From positions 6,634,001 to 6,698,000 of the forward strand of contig CP136062.1 of the NCBI GenBank assembly GCA_032622095.1: 64,000 bases of DNA, in the 5' to 3' direction. The translations under genes and the position numbers were made by a program. This DNA is from Siphonodentalium dalli. Taxonomy: Eukaryota; Mollusca; Scaphopoda; Gadilida; Siphonodentaliidae. The notes under the pieces were generated by a model that searched no databases, was not told where the DNA came from, and saw nothing but the letters and a program-made list of their open reading frames with translations. Below are positions 30,546 to 42,896 of this stretch, in pieces. Position 1 is the stretch's first letter, and every line of letters begins with the position of its first letter.

Positions 30546-32405
30546 GCCCGAGTATTTAGTGTCGATTAAATTTTGTGAGATATGACAATTATCCCAAGAA
30601 ATATTGTCACTATAAAATGCTTAAATTTTCCATTCGTGTGGTTAAATCTATGAGTTTCCAACTTGAAATTTCCCGCTTCCATTGAACCACTCACATTTCT
30701 GTCATAGATGTAGAGGGAATCATATAGCATAATTATATCAGTTCAGTGTGAGATAAACACAGAACCGCATATGTGTGTTACCTGTCAAGTGGGCAATGAC
30801 ATAGTCGTGATATGGCCTAGCGGCTGAAACGACGTTAAACCCTCAATCAAACAAAGTTACCTGTCAATAGGTTATGAGATGCATGCGATTTTGTGTATAA
30901 TTATCTTTCGTACCAAGCGTGCGGTATTGAATTAGTGGCAGGTGCGTCCGTATGCTTGCGACATGCAATGTGATAACGGTCCACAAATCTGTTAATTGCT
31001 CCTATTAATTCATGGCTATTTCTTAATTTCACAGTGCGTTTCAGAGTTGTTGATATTCCCGGAAGTTTGTCCGTATGCATGCTTGCTACATGTAACAGAG
31101 TGTTCCACCAAATACACGTAACAGGGGTACGCGCCGTTCTGCTAAGTACGCTCACCCAACTACTCTTGTGGATCTAAATAAGCATACATGTATGCTTCTA
31201 TGTCCACCCTGTACTCTTATAATTAAATGCTTAATTGTGTTTTTAATTTGCTGCCTAATATAGTGTGTATTTGTGTCCGTATGTTTATTTAAACTGTGGG
31301 ATTGTCAGGCAGACTATATATACTAAAGGCCAATCGGAATGGATTATTTATTCAGATCAAGAAATGATGTTGCTGTTTGGTAAAACCTATTTTCGACAAA
31401 ACATTTCTGAATTTGGGACATTTATATGATTGACATAATAGAGCTTTCCATGCTGACTTTATGCTATTTTGGGAATTGCTACCGTGTCGCTACGTATACT
31501 CGTATCGACATTGGCAGAATTATCCACCCTGTACTCTTACTCCGCACTGCATGTATGCTTATTTAGACCCCGCGAGGGTACCTCCAATTTATGCACAGAA
31601 GCATTGGCAGCTCAGATTTGAATCATGCGCTGAAAGTGCTGGGATAAATTGATATTCCGTGACTATATGTACGATTACGAATATATCAATCCAAGTTGTA
31701 ACATGGTATTTTAGTTTGATGACACAGACATTTCTCCGAGTGGTCTAGCACGTGTAGTACCCTGTACGTAACATCCTATACTTATTGTAATATTGAACGT
31801 AATGATCAACTTGGTGGTTGCTCCATTACGTGTCACGTACGATCATATTATTTAATATGGGCCATGGCAATAGCATAACATAATTTATCATGTCACCTGG
31901 TTGGATCGACCAATGAGAACGCCCCGTTGGTAGAGGCATATCAGGAGACATCGGGTCGTCATCTTTGTAGCCCGTCCCATATGGAATCCATATCCCCCCT
32001 CAGGGTTCCCATATGGGGTCGATGTCCGCCATTTTGTTTTTCATGGAACTCTGCCGCCTCGGGTATATTTTCGGTGTATTTTGAGCCAAGAAAAGGGATA
32101 TCAGTCGGAAATCAAGTTCTGTTAATTTAAACACATAGCACCATATACCAAAACCTGCATGTGATATATTTGAGAAATTTTAAACACTCATAAATTAACT
32201 ATCAAACTCAAGTTTTTTGTTCTGCTTCTGGTGATTAGCCATTGACTCAATGCGTTGACGTTCAACGCCCGTGACGCGTCACTGTGACGTTACATAAGTT
32301 AATAGCCATAGACAACAAATTTACTTACTGGCAGGTAATGAACTTTGTATAAGTAATTCAAATTCTCACACGGAAAACATGATATGAGGGTGACATGATA
32401 AAATC
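30546..32405. other. Gene-free stretch
   Basis: AT-rich, with TACATGTA-type words. Phrases shared with the 25-30 kb duplication (CCGTATGCTTGCGACATG) suggest a third, decayed copy at about 30900-31150. No gene seen; the 84-residue minus frame at 30901 is within this decayed repeat. Confidence 0.45.
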
Positions 32406-32545
32406 GTTACAGGGCGCGTTGTTGCCGGCTACGGTGACATATGAGGCTCAGCGAGATTAATATCGGGCTCGGCTAGTGCCTCGCCCGATATTAATCTCAC
32501 TTCGCCTCATATGGCACCGTATCCGACAACAACTCGCCCGGTAAC
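32406..32545. mobile_element. 140-bp hairpin MITE (imperfect palindrome)
   Basis: The left arm GTTACAGGGCGCGTTGTTG... pairs with the right arm ending ...CAACAACTCGCCCGGTAAC. The arms continue through GTGACATATGAGGC and GAGATTAATATCGGGC to a ~14-base loop (32469-32482). About 60-base arms with several mismatches, GC-rich relative to its surroundings. I saw no clear target duplication. Confidence 0.65.
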
Positions 32546-32574
32546 TTATAGTATGGACCCAGTCTTTTGAAATT

Positions 32575-33290
32575 CATTTAGAAACACGTCTCATACTGTA
32601 CAGTTCTTTAAAAGTATTTAGCCACATATAGAGTGAATCAAATCGAGCAGGCCAATTTTGTCCTGCCTTACCCCACACATGCCCTACCGGTGCATGTACC
32701 TCAAAATGTGCATTTGTGGTCACCAATGTCTGAGAATGGCCTCTATCTGGGTAAATTATGGCCAAACTTAGTTCACTATGATGAGATACAATAAATAAAA
32801 TCAAAACAGGGGTTTGGATACTGATACAGTTTTATTAGGGGGCTGAAAACATGAATTTTCACAGATTTGGGAGACAACACATGTAGACCTGCCCTACCGT
32901 TTACATTATGGGACAAGGCAGTAATATAACTTAATGTATGGACCCATTCTTTCGATACTCGTTGAGAACCACATATCATTCAGTTCAATAGATGTATTTA
33001 GCTACATATTGCGTGAATAAAATCGAGTAGGCCAAGTTTCTCCTGCCTTACCCCGCACCTGTCCTACTTCAAAATATGCATTTTGGGTCATCAATTTCTG
33101 AGAATGATCTTTATCTGGGTCAATTGTCGACAAACTGAGTTCAATATGATGAGATACAATGAATAAAATCAAAACAGGGGTTTGGGGGCAATAGCATAAC
33201 ATAATTTATTGACACAGTCTTTGGAATGTATGCTATACTATTAGTATATTCTTGAAAACATTAATTTTCACAGATTTGGGAGTCTAGTCA
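32575..33290 (+). repeat. Dispersed repeat R1, copies 2 and 3 in tandem
   Basis: Copy 2 at about 32575-32930 and copy 3 at about 32935-33290 share TGAATCAAATCGAGCAGGCC / TGAATAAAATCGAGTAGGCC, GATGAGATACAAT(A/G)AATAAA, AAAACAGGGGTTTGG and ATTTTCACAGATTTGGGAG. Copy 1 is at 9685-9940. Confidence 0.7.
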
Positions 33291-34274
33291 GTGATTATCC
33301 TTAAATCAGTGGACCTCTCAGGCATGAATGGCTTTCGCTTTCGATTTTTAGTAAGAAATAACAGTTACTCAATTTCCCCAATAATATTCTAATAGTATAC
33401 AATAATTATCATAATTTGAATGCATTATTAACCGTAAAACACGCTTTGTGTGAGCCGAGAATTTGTTTTATATACATTATATGGCACGTAGATAGTGAGC
33501 GATAACCAAACACTCAAGACCATGGCGATTGTTGTGATTGAAAGTGATTCATAGCGACGCATTTAACACCAACATATTGAGAGGTGGAGATTAGCAATGG
33601 CTATACCGGTATGTTGTAAACAACTTGGTGCCATTTCTAACAACAATCAATTTGTGGGGGCCTACTCCGTGTTGAGTGTTTTGCTGTAAGTTATCACATA
33701 CATTGTACATGTACTATTTACGTACTTGTAATGTTTTTTGCACAACATAAAATTTGTTTACATAACACAAGTATATATAATATACATGTAGCAATCCTTC
33801 CCATGAGACGGGAGCGATTGCTCTCGCACCCGTGTGCACTCGCAATTTTTCACTCGTCCAGCTTGTCAAAATGTTGATGGTCACTGTAACCGTTGAATCA
33901 ATATTGAACTATTTGATGACATATTTAGATCCTTTCCCATCTCAGATAATTTATGGGCATGTGAAAGTGTAACTGGCCATAGGTCTATCTATCCCACATT
34001 GGCATTTTGTTTGAGAAAAACCCATGTTACAATTATATTACGGGTGCAATTACACCGGTCTTTTGAATTGCATTATTATCTCCAAAACACACTTTGCATG
34101 AGTTGTTTGTTTACATACAGCACATAAATAGTGAGCAATAAGCAAAACACTCAACATTGTGGCAATTCTTTAAGGGAGGGAATCATGGTGACCCATTCAA
34201 CACATAAATCTTGAGAGGTGAAAATTAGAAATAGCTATACTGGAATGTTGTAAACAACTTGGTTGCATTTCTAA
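33291..34274. other. Stretch with an internal low-copy duplication, no gene
   Basis: 33420-33670 and 34070-34275 share AAAACACGCTTTG / AAAACACACTTTG, TGAGCGATAACCAAACACTC / TGAGCAATAAGCAAAACACTC and GTTGTAAACAACTTGG. This is a diverged direct duplication about 640 bp apart. No coding content. Confidence 0.5.
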
Positions 34275-34860
34275 CTAAATTTCAATTAGTGTGGGTCTTT
34301 TGGCACGGGCTACAAATCGTACCTTTGGCCGGATCATTATGAAATTTGTCATGGCTGTTGAGATTGACATGTAGATGGGAACGATTTAATTGGCAAAAAA
34401 TACATAGCCACCAGCCATGTCTTGGATTTAAAAAATTCAATCCATTAGCAAGGGCTACAGGCGGAGTGTGTGTCTGATCACCATGAAATATGTCGTGAAT
34501 GATACTACTGACATGTAGATGAGAACGAGTGATTTTGTGGTCATTCAGCCATAAAACATGGCAGCTGGCAGCCATCTTGGATTTAACTCTTTGCGTGACT
34601 AAATATTTTGGCACGGGCTACAAATTGTACCTGGTCGGATCATTATGAAATGTGTCATGGCTATTGACATGTAGATGGGAACGATTCATTGTGAATATTA
34701 ACATCCATGACAAATTTAATGATGATAAGACACTCCGGCTTGTAGTCCGTGCTAATGGATTGATTTTTGATATCCAAGATGGCCGCTGGTGGCCATGTTA
34801 TTTTTGCCGAATGATTTTTTACCATTAACATGTCAAAGTCAACAGCCATAAAAGTACATT
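34275..34860. repeat. ~170-340-bp degenerate tandem repeat
   Basis: TTGGCACGGGCTACAAAT occurs at 34300 and 34609, with a related GCAAGGGCTACAGG at 34448. Each is followed by GGATCATTATGAAAT, TGACATGTAGATGGGAACGA and a GCCACCAGCCATGT/GCAGCCATCTTGGAT block. The minus-strand frames are by-products. A related GATGGCYGCTGGTGGCCATG phrase occurs at 38995-39430. Confidence 0.6.
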
Positions 34861-34889
34861 TGAGGGCTCGCAAATTACGTTTACTAATA

Positions 34890-35254
34890 GTAATATTAAG
34901 TTGAAATTGAAGGGCTGTATCGCCATGGTGTGGATAATAGGCACATGTATACAGTGAGTGACCGTATGGTCAAATGATGGAGTGAATAGGTATATACATG
35001 GAGTGACTGTTTGGTAAAACATTAAATTTGGTGTATGATTGTCACGGTGAGGTGTATATTCAAGCCTGGAGTGCATGAATGGCCAAATGTGCGGGGTATT
35101 GGTATATATAGCAGGGCTGTGTGGCCATTGGTGGTGTGTATATATATATACTTAGAATGACTATGGATATGGGTGTGGTGTATATGTATATCTTGAGTGG
35201 CTATATGGCCATGGGTGTGGCGTATAGGTATACATGTAGTGACTGTACGGCCAA
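34890..35254. repeat. Minisatellite M2, left block
   Basis: Degenerate units of about 55-60 bp built from GGTGTGGTGTATATG, TATATCTTGAGTGGCTATAT and GGCCATGGGTGTGGCG. The same minisatellite resumes on the other side of M1 at 37775-38650, suggesting that M1 expanded inside M2. Histidine/threonine-rich minus-strand frames are artefacts of the repeat. Confidence 0.7.
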
Positions 35255-37752
35255 TGTTATGATGGGAGCTGAGTTGGTGCAGCATTAACCCTTTCATGGC
35301 GGGAGCTGCGCTGGTGCAGCATTAATTATTTCATGACGGGTGCTGCGTTGGTGCAGCATTAACCCATTCATGACGGGAGCTGCGCTGGTGCAGCATTAAT
35401 TATTTCATGACGGGAGCTGCGTTGGTCCGGCATGAATTATTTTATGATGGGAGCTGCGTTGGTGCAGCATTAACCCTTTCATTGCGGGAGCTTCGTTGGT
35501 GCAGCATTAACCCTTTCATGAAATTAACTGTGCTGGTGCAGCATTAATGTTTTTATGATGGGATATGTGGTGGTGCAAAATTCATTATTTTATGATGGGA
35601 GCTGAGTTGGTGCAGCATTAATTATTTTATGATGGGATCTGTGCTGGTGAAGCATTAACCCTTTCAAGACGGGAGCTGCGTTGGTGCAGCATTAATTATT
35701 TTATGACAGGACCTGCGTTGGTGCAGCATTAACCCTTTCATGGCGGGAGCTGCGTTGGTGCAGCATTAACCCTTCCATGATGGGAGCTGCGATGGTGCAG
35801 CATTAACCCTTGGCTGACGGGAGCTGCGTTGGGGCAGCATTCATTATTTTATGATGGGATCTGTGCTGGTGCAGCATTAACCATTTTATAACGGGAGCTG
35901 CGTTGGTGCAGCATTAACCATTTCATGATTGGGAGCTGTGCTGGTGCAGCATTAACCCTTTCAAGACAGGGAACTGTGCTGGTGCAACATTAACCTTTTT
36001 TATGACGGGAGCTGTGCTGATGCAGCATTCATGACGGGAGCTGCGTTGGGGCAGCATTAATTCTTTCATGACGGGAGCTGTGGTGGTGCAGCGTTAATTC
36101 TTTATAATGGGAGCTGCGTTGGTGGCGGAGCATCAACCCTTTCATGGCGGGAGCTGCGTTGGGGCAGCATTAATTTCGCTTATGCCGGGAGTTGAGCCGG
36201 TGCAGCATTAATTATTTTTGATGGGATCTGTGATTGTGCAGCGTTAACCCTTTCATGACGGGAGCTGCGTTGGTGCAGCATTAATTATTTTATTACGGGA
36301 CCTACGTTGGTGCAGCATTAACCCTTTCATGATGGGAGCTGCGTTGATGCAGCATTAACACTTTCATGACGGGAGCTGCGTTGGTGCAGCATTAATTATC
36401 TTATGATGGGATATATGCTGGTGCAGCATTAACCCTTTTATAACGATAGCTGCGTTGGTGCAGCATTAACCATTTAAAGATTTGGAGCTGTGCTGGTGCA
36501 GCATTAACCCTTTCATGATGGGGAGCTGTGCTGGTGCAACATTAACCTTTTTATGACGGGAGCTGTGCTGGTGCAGCATTAATTTTTTTCATGACGGGAG
36601 CTGCGTTGGGGCAGCATTAATTTGTTCATGACGGGAGCTGGGCTGGTGCAGTGTTAATTATGTTATGATGGGAGCTGCGTTGGTGCAGCAGTATTAACCC
36701 TTTCATGGCGGAAGCTACGTTGGTGCAGCATTAACCCGTTCATGAAAGGAACTGTGCTGGTGCAGCATTAATTATTTTATGATGGGATCTGTGCTGGTGC
36801 AACAATAACCCTTTTATAACGGGAGCTGCGTTGTTGCAGCATTAACCAGTTCATGATTAGGAGCTGTTCTGGTGCAGCATTAACCCGTTCATGACGGGGA
36901 GCTGTGATGGTGCAACATTAACCTTTTTATGACGGGAGCTGTGCTGGTGCAGCCTTATTTTTTTCATGACGGGAGCTGCGTTGGGGCAGCATTATTTTTT
37001 TCATGACGGGAGCTGTGCTGGTGCAGCGTTAATTTGTTTTATGATGGGAGCTGCGTTGGTGCAGCAGCATTAACCCTTTCATGGTGGGAGCTACGTTGGT
37101 GCAGCATTAACCCTTTCATGAAAGCATTAATTATGTTATGATGGAAGCTGTGCTGGTGCAGCATTCATTCTTTCATGACGGGAGCTGTGCTGGTGCAGCA
37201 TTAACCTTTTTTATGATGGGAGCTGCGTTTGTGCAGTATTAACCCTTTCATGACGGGAGCTGCGTTTGTGCAGCATTAACCCTTTCATGACGGGAGCTGT
37301 GTTGGTGCAGCATTAATTATTTCATGACGGTGGCTGCGCTGGTGCAGCATTAATTATTTCATGACGGGAGCTGCGTTGGTGCAGCATTAACCTGTTCATG
37401 ACGAGAGCTGCGCTGGTGCAGCATTACTTATTTCATGACGGGAGCTGCGTTGGTGATGTATTTATTATTTTATGATGGGATATGTGCTGGTGCATCATTA
37501 ACCCTTTCACGACGGGTAGCTGTGCTTGTGCAGCATTAACCCTTCCATGGTGGGAGCTGCGTTGGTGCATCATTAACCCTTTCATGACGGGAATTGTGCT
37601 GGTGGAACATTAACCCTTTTACGACGGGTGCTGTGTTGGTGCAGCATTAACCCTTTTATGACGGGAGCTGCATTGGTGCAGCATTAACCATGTCATGACG
37701 TCAGCTGTGCTGGTGCAGCATTAATTATTTTATGACGGGACCTGCGCTGGTG
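35255..37752. repeat. Minisatellite M1, ~37-bp unit, about 65 copies
   Basis: Consensus by eye: GGGAGCTGCGTTGGTGCAGC then ATTAACCCTTTCATGAC. Variant classes alternate (GCGTTGG/GTGCTGG; AACCCTTTCATGAC/AATTATTTTATGAT). GTTGGTGCAGC with GCTGC gives each unit a short self-complementary core (GCTGC...GCAGC). Copy number estimated from length divided by unit. No reading frame is maintained. Confidence 0.92.
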
Positions 37753-37774
37753 ATGAAAAGCAAATTCGGGATAC

Positions 37775-37870
37775 AGCATGACTTGTGTGGTTGCTCCAGT
37801 ACGTGTCATGTATGATTCATATTCACTATGGTGTATGGTGTATGGTTGTCAATGGTGAGGGGTATATTCA

Positions 37871-37919
<49 letters not shown>

Positions 37920-38650
37920 CTTGGAATGACTCTGTGGTTATGGGTGTGGTGTATATGAATATTATATCAAGTGGATATATACCCATGGGTGTTGCGAATA
38001 TGTATACAGCGGTGATCTTTGACAAAAGGTGGTGTGAATAGGTATACAAGGAGTGACTGTATGTTAATATATTTGGTATGATTGTCATGGGTGAGGTGTA
38101 TATAGAAGGGATGTATGGCCGTTGGTGGGGTGTATATCTATATACTTGGAATGACTATGGGTATGATGAACATGTATATCTTGAGTGGCCATGGGTGTGG
38201 CGACGATATATATACGTGGAGTGACTCTATGGTTATCGGTGTGGTGTATATGTATACATTGAGTGGCTATATGTCCATGGGTGTTGCGAATATGTATACA
38301 TGGGTGACCCTTGGCAAACGGTGGTGTGAATAGGTATACAAGGAATGACTGTATGGTAATACATTTGCTATGTGAATGCCATGGGTGAGGTTTATTTCCA
38401 AGCTTTGTGTGTATGAATGGCCGAGTGTGCGGGATATTGGTATAAAAAGAAGGACTTTGTGGCCATTGATGGGGTATATATACATACGTGGAGTGAACAT
38501 ATGGTTACGTGTGTGGTGTATATGTTTATCATGAGTGGCTATATGGCCGTCGGTGTGGCGACTAGGTATACAGTCAGTGACTATATGGTCAATGATGGAG
38601 TGAATAGGTATGCAAGAAGTGAATGTGTGGTCATAAATATGGTGCATGAG
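37775..38650. repeat. Minisatellite M2, right block
   Basis: Units as in 34890-35254 (GTGTATATGTATACATTGAG, TGGCTATATGTCCATGGGTG, TTGCGAATATGTATACA). At a higher level the block repeats about every 390 bp (37830, 38220-38280, 38390). Frames on both strands are repeat by-products. Confidence 0.7.
37871..37916. repeat. (AT)n microsatellite
   Basis: About 22 AT dinucleotides inside the right M2 block. Confidence 0.95.
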
Positions 38651-38990
38651 ATGTATATTATAGAGTTAGATACTTATAGTGTGGTCACTTAAAGGTTGAA
38701 TCGTGCCTCTGGTGACTAAGGATTGACAGTCAAATACATAACGCTTAGCTATAGGGAAAACGTCTTGGAAGAGGTGCCCTGGTGGGGGTCATATGTTGTG
38801 ATAAAATCAGGTTTCCATGGCAACGGCATCAAATATTTGAAGGCAAAATTTAATGAAAGCGTCAATGACACTGCAGCTCAACGTGTAGAGGTGTTAATTT
38901 CATGTAGTACAGTCAATGGAACGATTAGGAATGCGGAAAATTAAAATGGCTAAGTACTAGATATCATCATGAAGAGATATATATAAAGAA
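38651..38990. other. Gene-free stretch
   Basis: A 73-residue plus frame at 38723 has no recognisable domain; not called. Confidence 0.4.
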
Positions 38991-39435
38991 AATCAAATAT
39001 GGCCATTGGCGGCCAATTTTCCAATGAAATTCAAATTATTGTAAAGCTCCCATCTGGTAGATCAACGTCAAGATGAATATGACGTTTCGGATTAGGGAAG
39101 TGGACTGTATGGTGTGCTATAGGATTTAGTCATGCAAAGAGTAAGATCCAAAATGGTGCCGGTTGCATGTTTATAAAAGGAAATTCGGAACAACTAGATT
39201 ACTCCCATCTTGTGGTCATTCCGAAGATTCGTGTGAAGTTTAGTGACGATCGGACAAGTAATGTGTCGTCAGTAGGATGTACCGAAAGGATTTAGTCATA
39301 CAAAGAGTAAAATCCAAGATGGCTGCTGGTGGCCATGTTTTTAATAAATTTCGAAAAATATTGATGACTCCCATCTAGATGTAACCCGAAGTTCCATATG
39401 AAGTTTGGTGACGATCGGCCGAGAAATGTGACCTG
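38991..39435 (+). repeat. ~185-bp degenerate tandem repeat, about 2.5 units
   Basis: GGATTTAGTCATGCAAAGAG / GGATTTAGTCATACAAAGAG at 39122 and 39288, each followed by TAARATCCAARATGG and TGGCCATGTT/TTGCATGTTT, then CTCCCATCTTG/CTCCCATCTAG and GATCGG. Similar in style to 34275-34860. Confidence 0.6.
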
Positions 39436-40395
39436 TTGGGTTTACTAAACGAATTTGTTGACGAAAATACTGTCGCACGGAGGGACCAACCATGGCAATA
39501 TTATATTCAAACTTGACTTTGATGTCGCGGTAAAAATTTGGGCCGGTTATTGAATGTAACTGTTGTTGCAAATGGCTACTCTCAATTTTCAAGCACACAC
39601 CTAATATCATGTTAAAATTATTGAAGCAGTGTTGCGCGCATGAATGCACATGTAGAGAATATCTTCAATTTTCTATCGGTATTTTAGCCTGAAAGATTGA
39701 TGCAATATTCATAAAGTTTGACGCAGACAAACCTAGGCCAGGCTAACCAGTGCTAACTATAACTTGTTTCGATGGAGTGCTCCAAGTTCAGCGATAAAAT
39801 CTAAAAATAAAATCGATAAATAATATTGGAAGATAACATATAGTTCCAACCGTATTGGTCATTTAAACCCATAATATTCTGCAATTGTATGAAACAAACT
39901 ATTTATTTAATTATATTAAGTTTTGGTAATGTTATAAATTGTTGTATTTCTAACAACAACTGACGAAGAGATGTGAGTTTGTGCTATAAATTAATACGCA
40001 ATCACAATACACAAATAGTCCTGCCACAGAAATCATTTTATTTCGCGAACACGACGTCGAAGAATATGCAAGTTATGTGATAGGAATATCAGCATAAACT
40101 GAACACAACAACTGAGAAAAGCAGGTAAGCTATGTGTGCATGTTTGTGAACTCCATTATTCTAAGCATAGATACTTTTAACGTGATGACAATTTTGCAAA
40201 TGAAAACACAACAGAAAAACTTGGAAAATTCGATGCACCATCAACGCATCATGACCGTCACCATGTCATGCGGTATTGTCATTCTCACGATTCTGTTCGC
40301 AGTTCCAGATGGTGATCTTTCTTTGCTGATATTCATTCAGCAACCATTGATCAGATGCCAACAACAATCAATGAATCATTGCACTAAGTGAACAT
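39436..40395. other. Gene-free stretch
   Basis: An 85-residue plus frame at 40134-40391 includes a hydrophobic run (VTMSCGIVILTILFAV) but no start or splice support and no family. Not called. Confidence 0.4.
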
Positions 40396-40398
40396 TAA

Positions 40399-40771
40399 GT
40401 GTACGTTCAGACGACCACGATACAAATTACAATCGTAAATGGACAGATTTCCGTCGTAGGAAGTAACTGGTAGCTGCACTGCGCATGCCCACATCAAAAT
40501 CGTAGGTCATAAAATAATATCAAGATCTGTTTGATTTTAGATGCGAAATTGTGGCGTATTCTTGGTTATCTCCACTTGCGGCGTAATCGTAGTCATGTGT
40601 ACGTAAAAATCGTAGTAGGAAATGACCGTAGGGTAGTCAATCGCATGCTTTAAGAACAACCTATGATATCATAATGTACGCGACATCGCAATCGTCTGAA
40701 CAAACTATCCACGATCTCGTCGGGCTCGATACCTCCACTTACGATTGAATCATGGTCGTATGAACGTACAC
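40399..40771. mobile_element. PIF/Harbinger-like MITE, 373 bp, TSD TAA
   Basis: Left end GTGTACGTTCAGACGACCAC and, inverted at the right end, GTGTACGTTCATACGACCAT. The terminal repeats extend about 40 bases through CAATCGTAA(A/G)TGGA. TAA flanks both ends (40396-40398, 40772-40774), fitting the TWA target of PIF/Harbinger. TA duplication (Tc1/mariner) cannot be excluded. No ORF inside. Confidence 0.75.
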
Positions 40772-40774
40772 TAA

Positions 40775-40870
40775 GGCGACCATGATTCAATCGTAAGTGG
40801 AAGAATTTCCATCGTAGGAAGTAGCTCACGTCAAAATCGCAAGTAAAAAAATAATATCAACTAGAGGTCA
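40775..40870 (+). mobile_element. Partial second copy of the same MITE
   Basis: Starts GGCGACCATGATTCAATCGT directly after the TAA of the first element and continues with AATTTCC(A/G)TCGTAGGAAGTA and AAATAATATCAA. It breaks off at about 40862. An end-to-end arrangement of two copies. Confidence 0.65.
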
Positions 40871-42009
40871 GATTTCATGGAATCAGATATAATTCCATGG
40901 TATCCCATCCCATCCCATGTGAGTGTTATGCGTATATGTGTATTCCTCTTCATGCGAATGCATATTGGTGCTTAATGATCCGATGGTGGACTTGCATTGA
41001 CATTTCTAAATAATAAATATACGCCAAAGGTTTATGTCATGATGATTAATGACTGTCTGATGCATCATGGTCCTGACCAACTGAGTCACCAGTCACCCAG
41101 CCAATCAGTTCATTTGTATTCAGTAGGGATAAATTTTATGGCTAATTATAACCGCTCCCCTGGATGCCCAAATCCTGTTCAGCGGTCACGAAATTTGGTG
41201 TGCCTGATTATAGAGTAATCGGCATGTATATATATCAAAAGGGTGCAAATCATATTAATGTAAAATAACTCCGTTATATCGCATTTAGTGGATAGTACTT
41301 TCAGTTTCGGATTCAGAATTGTTCGTTTTAATGGAAGAGGAAAGACCGCTTATCAATTAATTCAGAGCGTCATCGCCACACTATACCCATTAACGTCTTT
41401 GTAATAGAGTTAACAGTAATCAAGATATAACTATATCACAATCGATAATGTCATCTGAGTGCTTACCCGTCCGTTTTAAAACTAATGGTGATCGTATATA
41501 TACTACCAAACACATGCATTGTTCAAAATATAAAACACTAGATTGAGTAGATTCGCGATTTTCCATTGTTTCGCGCTCTCCTCGGGCAGGTTACTTTCAT
41601 GGTAGAGCAGTAAATCTTTGGGGGCGTATCTATGGTATATCGTGCGGTTGAATTTGAGTAATATATTTCACCCGTTAACAATGTTACGCGATACCAGGAT
41701 TAAACGGTCCACTCTAAAACTTATACAATCGTTCGAAAGTTGCACCTGGATACTGCTGACCACGTCAACAAATTTTTGTCTCAAAGTTTGATTTTTTAAG
41801 TAATGTTCCACATTTGTTTCCGGTGGAATTTGCCAAGTCTGAACCCACCCGATGCAAGCTCTCCGCTGAGCATACATCTTGGAGGCGTACCTACAGTATA
41901 CCGACGTACACGCGCCTGCATTAAACTAGATCTTTATTAGCACGTTTGGATTTGGGGCTACAATTAGGTTAGTGATAGACTACTTAAGTATAAATATTTA
42001 TATTATACT
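40871..42009. other. Gene-free stretch
   Basis: Short ATCCC repeats at 40898-40920. Otherwise AT-rich DNA with unsupported frames. Confidence 0.4.
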
Positions 42010-42450
42010 AGCAGGGTGACCCGACTTCGTCCGTGCTGTTTTCCCTATTGACAATTTTGAAGGTCAAGGTCAGGTCGGGGTCTCGATCTGACCCGTGTAA
42101 AACATGCCCACGACAAAATTACCCCTAGGTATCAATTTTATCAAAATCCCGTCCAATGGCCCGATTTGATCTTGAATTGACCATTTTAAAGGTCAAGGTC
42201 AGGTCGGGGACTCAATTTTACCGGTCCAAAAACGTACCCATAGGTATCAAATTTCATGGAAATCCATCCGTTTTACACGATCTGACATTGAATTGACCAT
42301 TTTTAAAGTCATGGCCAGGTCGGGGTCAAAAACACTCCCCGGACAAAAGTATCCCTAGATATCAAATTTCGTCGAAATCCGTCCGGCAGTTTTCCCGGCC
42401 ATACCTAACAGACAAACAGACAGAAGTCCCATAATATGTAGTAGATAGCG
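42010..42450 (+). repeat. LINE/SINE-type tail repeat with three internal ~115-bp units
   Basis: Begins ACTAGCAGGGTGACCCGACT like 3085. A block of AATTGACCATTTT-AAGGTCAAGGTCAGGTCGGG recurs three times, followed by GTATCAAATTTC and ATCCGTCC. It ends CAGACAAACAGACAGAAGTC and ATATGTAGTAGAT. No coding domain. Confidence 0.65.
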
Positions 42451-42895
42451 TTGTCACGAGTAAACCGATCCATCTGAAAATTCGAAAATGGCACTTTAGA
42501 TGCGCGTGAAAACTACCCATCAGATGTACTCGTCAAAATGTTTTTATCTCGATGTTTGAATTTGGCCCCTTTGCGATTTTCGGTGGAATTTACCAAAAGT
42601 CTCAACCCACCCCATCTTGCATTCTCCGTTGGGTAGGTTACTTTTAAAGTATAGCTGTCAAGATTTGGGGGGGGGCGTGAATAGAATATCCAAATGTACC
42701 TGCTATGGCATTACCTTGCTCTTTAATTAGCCCGTTTGGATTTGGTGGGCAGAATAGGTGCATTTTCCCGTTCCCCGTACAGCGGAAAGGGGTATATATA
42801 TAGTCACGCATTTCAATCAGTTTGGATATAAAGTTTAAATATACACAGCTATATGCCTATATATTTAATACTAATATATTTTCTTATAAATTAAC
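42451..42895. other. Gene-free stretch
   Basis: Shares phrases with 41680-41930 (TTTCCGGTGGAATTTGCCAA / TTTTCGGTGGAATTTACCAA; TTAGC(A/C)CGTTTGGATTTGG), so the two are diverged copies ~750 bp apart. No gene. Confidence 0.5.
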
Positions 42896-42896
42896 A

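Noticed and set aside
35255..37752. Possible CRISPR-like array because of many regular ~37-bp repeats
   Set aside because: Repeats are directly contiguous without unique spacers, vary in sequence, and lie in an animal-type genome; this is a minisatellite.
35022..38647. Histidine-rich minus-strand frames (HTHGHIATQDIHIHHT-like)
   Set aside because: Direct products of minisatellite M2; no start context, and the frame breaks with unit-length changes.
40134..40391. 85-residue frame with a hydrophobic segment as a small membrane protein
   Set aside because: No supporting splice sites, no family resemblance and no conservation evidence; AT-rich noncoding context.
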